A stretch of 19,913 nucleotides of DNA from JAJRXK01 sp964593155 (GTDB lineage Bacteria > Krumholzibacteriota > Krumholzibacteriia > JAJRXK01). Shown here one piece after another: positions 15,321-19,913 of the stretch. The notes under the pieces were generated by a model, which saw nothing but the letters and a program-made list of their open reading frames with translations, was not told where the DNA came from and did no database searches. Where the stretch lies: positions 1-19,913 of the forward strand of contig CAZQHE010000076.1 of NCBI GenBank assembly GCA_964593155.1, read 5' to 3'. The position numbers were made by a program, and so were the translations under genes. The first letter of the stretch is position 1; every line of letters starts with the position of its first letter.

Positions 15321-16253
15321 CTACTGCCCCGGCGCCACCGGAACCCCCGGCAACGGCTCCGCCCGCGTGAACCCCCGCGCCACCACCAGCAGGTCGTACG
15401 CCCACACCAGCTCCGACAATTCCTCACGACCTTCTGCGTTCGCCGCTCGGTGGAAGATCGGCCGTAGTGGCCTCAGGTCGAAGACCGTCCACGCGGCCTC
15501 GTCGTCCATCGCGTCGGCGAAGCGCCTGAGGTGCGGCGCAGATGCGGTCCAGTCGGAGACCGCGCCGTCGGTGCCGGTGCTGCCGAGGGCGGTGACCTTC
15601 ACGTGGAGCGAGCCTCCTCCGCGCAGGAGGCCGATCTCCGCCGCGGCGTTGCCCAGGTCGAGCTGGTTCAGCGGGGAGTGGCCCCGACCCATGTGCACCG
15701 ACCCGAACTTCAGGAAGACACGTGTCTCGGGACCGGCGGCGTTCACTCGCTCGGCGAGGTGACGCTTCATGAGCTGGATGCGCTCGTGGTTGCTGCGGTA
15801 GTTGGCGCCTCGACCGAAGAGCTGGTAGATGCGGCTGCTGGCTGCGAGTTCGTCGACGATGCGACGGGCCTCCTCGTCGGCGAAAGCCTCGCGCAGCGCC
15901 GCGTAGTCCTCCGGCGTGGCCGACTGCAGGAAGCCGACCGAGGTGTCCCCGCTGCGGGCGAACTGCTGGAAGCCCCGACGTGCTCGCTCCAGCGCCGCGG
16001 TCGCGGCCGCGCGCGCCGTGTCGCTCGGAGCCAGCTCGACCAGCCGGGCGAGGTTGAAACGAGCACCGCCGGCGAAGACCTGGTCCAGCCCCCAGAGGTC
16101 GTAACCCAGCGTCACCGCGTGCTCGAGCAGGGCGAACTCGGCCTCGGCGTGATCGGCGATCGCCACGCCCGTCTCGATGGCCAGGGCCGTGTAGCCGGCC
16201 GGCTGCAGCGCCTCCAGCAGGGCGGCCGTGAGAACGAAGGAGGTTACGAGTTC
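15321..16253 (-). pseudogene. Truncated esterase-like (EreA/ChaN-fold type) gene
   Basis: The frame is open from just after a TGA at 16254-16256 to the stop at 15321. The first usable start is GTG 16166, giving 281 residues. Recognisable phrases run from ALLEALQPAGYTALAIETG, upstream of that GTG, to GYDLWGLDQVFAGGARF, NYRSNHERIQLM and RVFLKFGSVHMGRG. This recalls erythromycin-esterase-like/ChaN-fold proteins, which normally begin with a signal peptide and a GExHG-type motif; both are absent. IETG is followed after few residues by the ALLEHAVTLGYDLWGLDQ stretch, where relatives have a longer segment, so an internal deletion is also likely. The coding-like phrase upstream of any start codon is the main evidence for truncation. 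A live shortened protein from GTG 16166 cannot be excluded. Family naming is from memory. Confidence 0.5.
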
Positions 16254-16566
16254 TCAGGCGGCCCGTGACCGGAATTCCGCGTCCCGGGGTCGGGCGCCCC
16301 GAGAGCACATCTCCGGAGACCGCCACCTCGAAGTCCCCGGCGAGATCGCTCGTCGAGATCGAGAGCGAGGCGTCGAGCGAGCGGTTCCCGGTCAAGGCTT
16401 CGTCGAGCCGAATCGCGCAGACCTTGGTGACGTGGGGCGAGAGAATGACGCCGGAATCGCGATGACCTGGACTGGACGTCTCGCCCCGGAGACGCCCGTG
16501 CCGCACGACGACCTGACCGAAGTCCTGCACAGGTTCCACTCGGGCCTTCCCGAGGACGATCCGTCG
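16254..16566 (-). other. Unexplained coding-like stretch between kinase and esterase remnant
   Basis: No intact gene is recognised. From GTG 16539 a minus-strand frame stays open for about 95 codons with mostly G or C in third positions. It reads like protein (VILSPHVTKVCAIRLDEAL; DLAGDFEVAVSGDVLSG), then runs into the wrong frame of the esterase-like remnant. It could be a piece of another broken gene, or the lost front half of the esterase-like gene displaced by a frameshift. I do not recognise it. Confidence 0.3.
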
Positions 16567-19197
16567 TCACCAGCGTGATGCGATGTCGACCGGCGGCGTG
16601 CGTCCGGACCGATCGTAGTGCTCGCGGAGCTGCTCGAGCGTGAGCCGCGCGGCATCGGAGTCGGCTCCGAGGGACGCGTCGACGAGTGGAAGAGCGGCCA
16701 GGAGGTCCGCCTCGGCGTCGTCGAAGCGACCGAGCTCCGACAGCGCACCGCCGCGGATCACACGGGCGAGCGCGATCCTGTGGTGGTCTTCGTCCCAGTA
16801 CCGCGCGCGCAGGCGGATGCACTCGTCCGCGACCTCGAGGGCGTTCTCGGGATCGCCGCCCAGGAGATGGTTCGTGGCGACGTTGCCGAGGATGATCGCG
16901 ACCCAGACGTGGTCCTCGCCCATGGCCGCGCGGTAGGCGGCCAGGGCTTCTTCGAACAGCGCGGCTGCTTCCTCGTAGCGGCCGGCCTTGCGCAGGCAGT
17001 TGGCGAGGTTGTTGGCGAAGGTCCCCGTCTGGCGGTGCCGGCTTCCGTAGGCAGCGCGCGCGCTCGCGAGGGCTGCCCGGTAGAGAGGCTCGGCTTCGTC
17101 GAGTCGCCCCTGTTCCTCCAGGGATCCGGCCCACTCGTCGCGGACCGACGCGAGCGTGGGATGGTCGTCGTCGAGTACGCTGGCGTATCGATCGAAGGCC
17201 CGGCGGAACAGGGAGTCGGCCGCGTCGAACTGCTTCGATCGTCGCAGTACCGACGCGCGGAGTTGGTAGGTGGTCCCCTCGATCACAGCTCCGGGCCGCG
17301 TTCGTTCGGCGATCTCCACCGCCGACCTCAGCACCGAGTCGGCGCGCGCGTACTCCTGCCGGTTGAACGTGAGGAAGATGCCGATTCCGCCGAGGGTGAC
17401 GATCCGCCGCTCTTCGTCGCCCGCGAGTTCGAAGAGGCGATCGGCCTCCAGGTAGAGATCGTACGCGCGCTCGAATTCCTGGCCCGCCTCGACCGCCTTG
17501 GCCAGTTGGAACCTGGCCCGCGCGGCGGCGATCGTGTCCGCCCGCGCGTCGGCACGTGCGACCACGGCCTCGAGGACCGGCACCGCCTCGGCCTCGCGCC
17601 CGGAATCGAAGAGCAGACGGCCGTGATCGATGGAGCGCCCCAGATCACCGTCGGCGTCGAGTTCCACGGCGCGGGTCAGATGACGTTCGGCGTCGTCGAA
17701 ATCGACCAGGCTCAGGTACGCGCGGCCCAGCGTGTGGTGCAGCGCGGCGGCCACCTCGGGACGCTCGGCGAGATCGACGTCGATCCGTTCGCCCGCGTCG
17801 CGCAACAGACGGCGCATGAGCGTCGTGTCGTCTCCGCGTGCCACCGACGGATCGATCGAGCCGAGCATGTCCTGCAGGAAGCGCGAGACGGTCTGCGCGG
17901 TCTCGCGTTCGGTCTCCGCCGTGGCCTGTGCCCGTTGCGCGCGCACGTAGAGGGACGTGCTGACGATCGTCGCGCCGATCAGGGCGATCGCCACGATCGC
18001 GGCCGCGCCGACGGCCAGCGCGTTGCGTCGCAGGAACGTCCGCGTGCGGTAGGCCAGGGAATCCGGGCGCGCCAGCACGGGACGACCCTCGAGATGGCGT
18101 CGCAGGTCCTCGGCGAGCTCGTCGACCGAGCCGTAGCGCCGGTCCGGCTCCTTGCGGAGCGCCTCGAGGACGATCGCGTCGAGGTCACCGCGCAGACTCC
18201 GACGAAGCCCGTCGGGATCGAGTCCCGGGACCGCCCCGGATCCTCCCGAGACCACCGTACTCGGCGGCCGGGGCTCGGTTCGCAGCACGCGCCGTTCGAT
18301 GTCCTCGAGCTCGCCCGCCTCGTTGGCGTAGGGCGAACGCCCGGTGAGCAGTTCGTAGAGGACGACGCCGAGCGAGTACACGTCGCTGGCCGTGGTCACC
18401 GGCTCGCCGCGCATCTGCTCCGGGCTTCCGTAACGCGGCGAGAGGAGCCGGACGTGCGTGGCGGTGGCCTCGGTGTCGAGTTCGTCGGGATCGAGGACCT
18501 TGGCGATCCCGAAGTCCAGTAGCTTGACCGTTCCGTCGTCGGTGACGAAGACGTTGCTCGGCTTGAGGTCGCGGTGCACGACGAGGTTGCGATGCGCGCG
18601 CTGGACGGCCGCGCACACGTCCAGGAAGAGTTCGACGCGGTTGCGGGGAGACAGTCGCTTTCGGTCGCAGTGTTCGTCGATCGGGCGGCCGTCGACGAAC
18701 TCCATGGCCAGCCACGGGCGCCCGTCCTCCGTCGAGCCACCGTCCACCAGACGTGCGATGTTCGGGTGCTCCAGGCGCGCCAGGAGTCGTCGCTCCCGCC
18801 GGAAGCGCGCGAGGAGGTCCTCGGTGTCCATTCCGCGCCGGATGATCTTGATCGCCACGCGCTGATCGAAGTCGCCGTCGAGTCTCTGCCCGCTGTAGAC
18901 CGTGCCCATGCCCCCGCGTCCGATCACCGCGTCGATCCGGTAGGGCCCGACGCGACGCCCGATGTCGACCTGCGACCGGTCTTCCGGAGACGATTCCCGG
19001 ACGGCCGCGGGAACGGACGGAGGAGAGTCCAGGAACCCGTCGGCGGCTGCATCGGCGACGAGCAGGGCCCTGACCTCGGCCTCGAGGGCGTCGTCGCCCG
19101 CACACGACTCGGCGACGAAGGCCTCGCGCTCCTCTCCGGTCAGGTCGAGGGCCGCCTCGAAGATCGAGGCCGCGGAGGGTCTCTGAGAGTCGGGCAC
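16567..19197 (-). CDS. PknB-type Ser/Thr kinase with TM helix and TPR domain
   Basis: The product has 876 residues. The N-terminal stretch (EAALDLTGEEREAFVAESC, then LDSPP) is the usual opening of this family. The kinase domain (85-370) is complete: GRGGMGTV (93-100), Lys117, HRDLKPSN (208-215), DFG (228-230), SPE (258-260) and DVYSLGVVLYELLTG. One TM helix (393-416) follows, then TPR units from about 470 to the end, presumably outside the cytoplasm. The domain order kinase-TM-TPR is common in Acidobacteria, Planctomycetes and FCB bacteria, often near a sigma factor. The start is GTG 19197 with GGAG 8 bases upstream. The gene is divergent from a lipoprotein gene. Unlike the other kinase here, all catalytic residues are canonical, so it should be active. 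Its substrate is unknown. Confidence 0.95.
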   Translation of the reverse strand: MPDSQRPSAASIFEAALDLTGEEREAFVAESCAGDDALEAEVRALLVADAAADGFLDSPPSVPAAVRESSPEDRSQVDIGRRVGPYRIDAVIGRGGMGTVYSGQRLDGDFDQRVAIKIIRRGMDTEDLLARFRRERRLLARLEHPNIARLVDGGSTEDGRPWLAMEFVDGRPIDEHCDRKRLSPRNRVELFLDVCAAVQRAHRNLVVHRDLKPSNVFVTDDGTVKLLDFGIAKVLDPDELDTEATATHVRLLSPRYGSPEQMRGEPVTTASDVYSLGVVLYELLTGRSPYANEAGELEDIERRVLRTEPRPPSTVVSGGSGAVPGLDPDGLRRSLRGDLDAIVLEALRKEPDRRYGSVDELAEDLRRHLEGRPVLARPDSLAYRTRTFLRRNALAVGAAAIVAIALIGATIVSTSLYVRAQRAQATAETERETAQTVSRFLQDMLGSIDPSVARGDDTTLMRRLLRDAGERIDVDLAERPEVAAALHHTLGRAYLSLVDFDDAERHLTRAVELDADGDLGRSIDHGRLLFDSGREAEAVPVLEAVVARADARADTIAAARARFQLAKAVEAGQEFERAYDLYLEADRLFELAGDEERRIVTLGGIGIFLTFNRQEYARADSVLRSAVEIAERTRPGAVIEGTTYQLRASVLRRSKQFDAADSLFRRAFDRYASVLDDDHPTLASVRDEWAGSLEEQGRLDEAEPLYRAALASARAAYGSRHRQTGTFANNLANCLRKAGRYEEAAALFEEALAAYRAAMGEDHVWVAIILGNVATNHLLGGDPENALEVADECIRLRARYWDEDHHRIALARVIRGGALSELGRFDDAEADLLAALPLVDASLGADSDAARLTLEQLREHYDRSGRTPPVDIASRW

Positions 19198-19255
19198 GCG
19201 AGGGCTCCAGGCTCCGGGGAGGAGAGCCGAGCTTATCGGAAGCCGCGGGGGAATT

Positions 19256-19267
19256 CACGGTTCCGTG
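19256..19267. promoter_or_regulatory. Short palindrome between divergent genes
   Basis: CACGG-TT-CCGTG lies 60 bases upstream of the kinase start and about 100 upstream of the lipoprotein start. It could be an operator shared by both genes; no promoter boxes near consensus were found beside it. Confidence 0.3.
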
Positions 19268-19283
19268 CAGCCTTCGCCAGGAT

Positions 19284-19311
19284 TCCGCGGCCCGGCCTGT
19301 CGGGTCGCGGA
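19284..19311 (+). other. Strong hairpin in the leader of the lipoprotein gene
   Basis: TCCGCGGCCCG (19284-19294), loop GCCTGT, then CGGGTCGCGGA (19301-19311) gives an 11-pair stem with one G-T wobble. No T tract follows, so it is not a classical terminator. It lies 58 bases before ATG 19369 and may be an RNA leader structure or a binding site. Confidence 0.45.
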
Positions 19312-19368
19312 GCCCGATCGCGCGTAGACCGGAAAGCCCAGTCCGCCGCGCCCCCCGGAGACCCGTCC

Positions 19369-19913
19369 ATGTGCACCTTCGATACGCGTCGTCGCCTGTT
19401 CGCCACCGTCGTCGTCCTCCTCGTGCTGTCCGGCTGCGGTGATGCGAAGGACGATCCCGTCGCCCCGGATGGTACGCCCACGTCGCTCGCGGTGACGCCC
19501 GCGACCGGTGCCGTCGGTTCGCTGGTGGAGATCACCGGTCTGGACGCCACGGCCTTCGATCCCGACGCGCTCGAGGTCCGTTTCGGCGAGTCCGTCGCCG
19601 TCGCGCGGGTCGACACCAGCGGCGCGATCGTGACCGCGGTGCCGATCCTGCTCGCGCCCGACGGCTCGCTCGTCGATCCGTCGGGCGCGCCGCTCGACGT
19701 CCACGTGCGCGTGGACGGCGCGACGCTCGCCACGGCCGAGGCCGCCTTCACGGTGACCGCGCTGCCCGAAGCGCCCGGCACGGCCGTCGCCGTGGCCGCG
19801 GCCTTCACGTCGATCGTCGACGACGTCGAGGCCGTCGCGCGCGCGCTCGCGCCCACGCCGAGTGTCGAGGACGGCTACGCCACCGCGCTCTTCGAGGCCA
19901 CGCGGGCCCCAGT
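19369..19913 (+). CDS. Lipoprotein with IPT/TIG-like beta domain (3' end off window)
   Basis: The frame is open from ATG 19369 to the window end (181 codons). GGAG sits 8 bases before the ATG. The start MCTFDTRRRLF leads to a hydrophobic run and the lipobox LSGC, so Cys23 should be lipidated. After a flexible linker, residues about 36-115 look like an immunoglobulin-like IPT/TIG domain (LAVTPATGAVGSLVEITG; LEVRFGE; VHVRVDG). An Ala-rich helical part begins near 125 (SIVDDVEAVARAL). TIG domains in such lipoproteins bind surface partners or act as spacers; the function depends on the missing C-terminal part. It is divergent from the TPR kinase gene. Confidence 0.85.
   Translation, partial: MCTFDTRRRLFATVVVLLVLSGCGDAKDDPVAPDGTPTSLAVTPATGAVGSLVEITGLDATAFDPDALEVRFGESVAVARVDTSGAIVTAVPILLAPDGSLVDPSGAPLDVHVRVDGATLATAEAAFTVTALPEAPGTAVAVAAAFTSIVDDVEAVARALAPTPSVEDGYATALFEATRAP

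Noticed and set aside
16618..18522. 634-codon plus-strand frame opposite the TPR kinase
   Set aside because: It is a shadow; the minus strand carries every kinase motif.

Overview
The window is GC-rich bacterial chromosome, dense in protein genes, with no rRNA, tRNA, CRISPR array or insertion sequence that I can see. A 10-base N run at 217-226 shows that it comes from a scaffolded draft or metagenome assembly. The gene mix points to an uncultivated member of the FCB-type phyla (Krumholzibacteria, Eisenbacteria or Gemmatimonadota-like): a very large exported metallopeptidase ending in a FlgD/type-IX-like C-terminal domain, Ser/Thr kinases fused to TPRs, a sigma-kinase pair, a TPR-CHAT protein and an IPT/TIG lipoprotein. 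That taxonomic placement is inference.

Layout. (1) 1-1125, minus: an unfinished gene for a membrane protein that joins a cytoplasmic Cys-rich domain to an exported Asp-rich, calcium-binding-like domain. The assembly gap interrupts it. (2) 1295-1454, plus: wreckage of a vapBC toxin-antitoxin locus. It is followed on the minus strand by an intact vapBC operon (2358-1667) with a near-consensus promoter that predicts a leaderless transcript. (3) 2616-3611, plus: a Gfo/Idh/MocA oxidoreductase, convergent with a VTT/DedA-like membrane protein (4305-3625, minus). (4) 4554-9179, plus: a 1541-residue secreted HEXXH peptidase with an internal duplication of about 380 residues, ending at a strong hairpin. 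(5) 15084-9276, minus: an ECF sigma factor, an atypical transmembrane kinase with an outer DUF4384 domain, and a TPR-CHAT protease-like protein with a signal peptide. Sigma and kinase overlap by 11 bases; the CHAT gene follows after 258 bases. (6) 16253-15321, minus: the remains of an esterase-like gene, with an unexplained coding-like stretch upstream. (7) 19197-16567, minus: a large PknB-type kinase with a TM helix and TPRs, divergent from an unfinished IPT/TIG lipoprotein gene (19369 to the window end).

The best candidate for an undescribed system is region 5. A sigma factor and a membrane kinase would face an exported caspase-like CHAT protein across the membrane, which suggests envelope sensing coupled to transcription. 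The second candidate is the fused Cys-rich membrane protein at the left edge. Both genes at the window edges lack a stop codon inside the window and are easy to miss.
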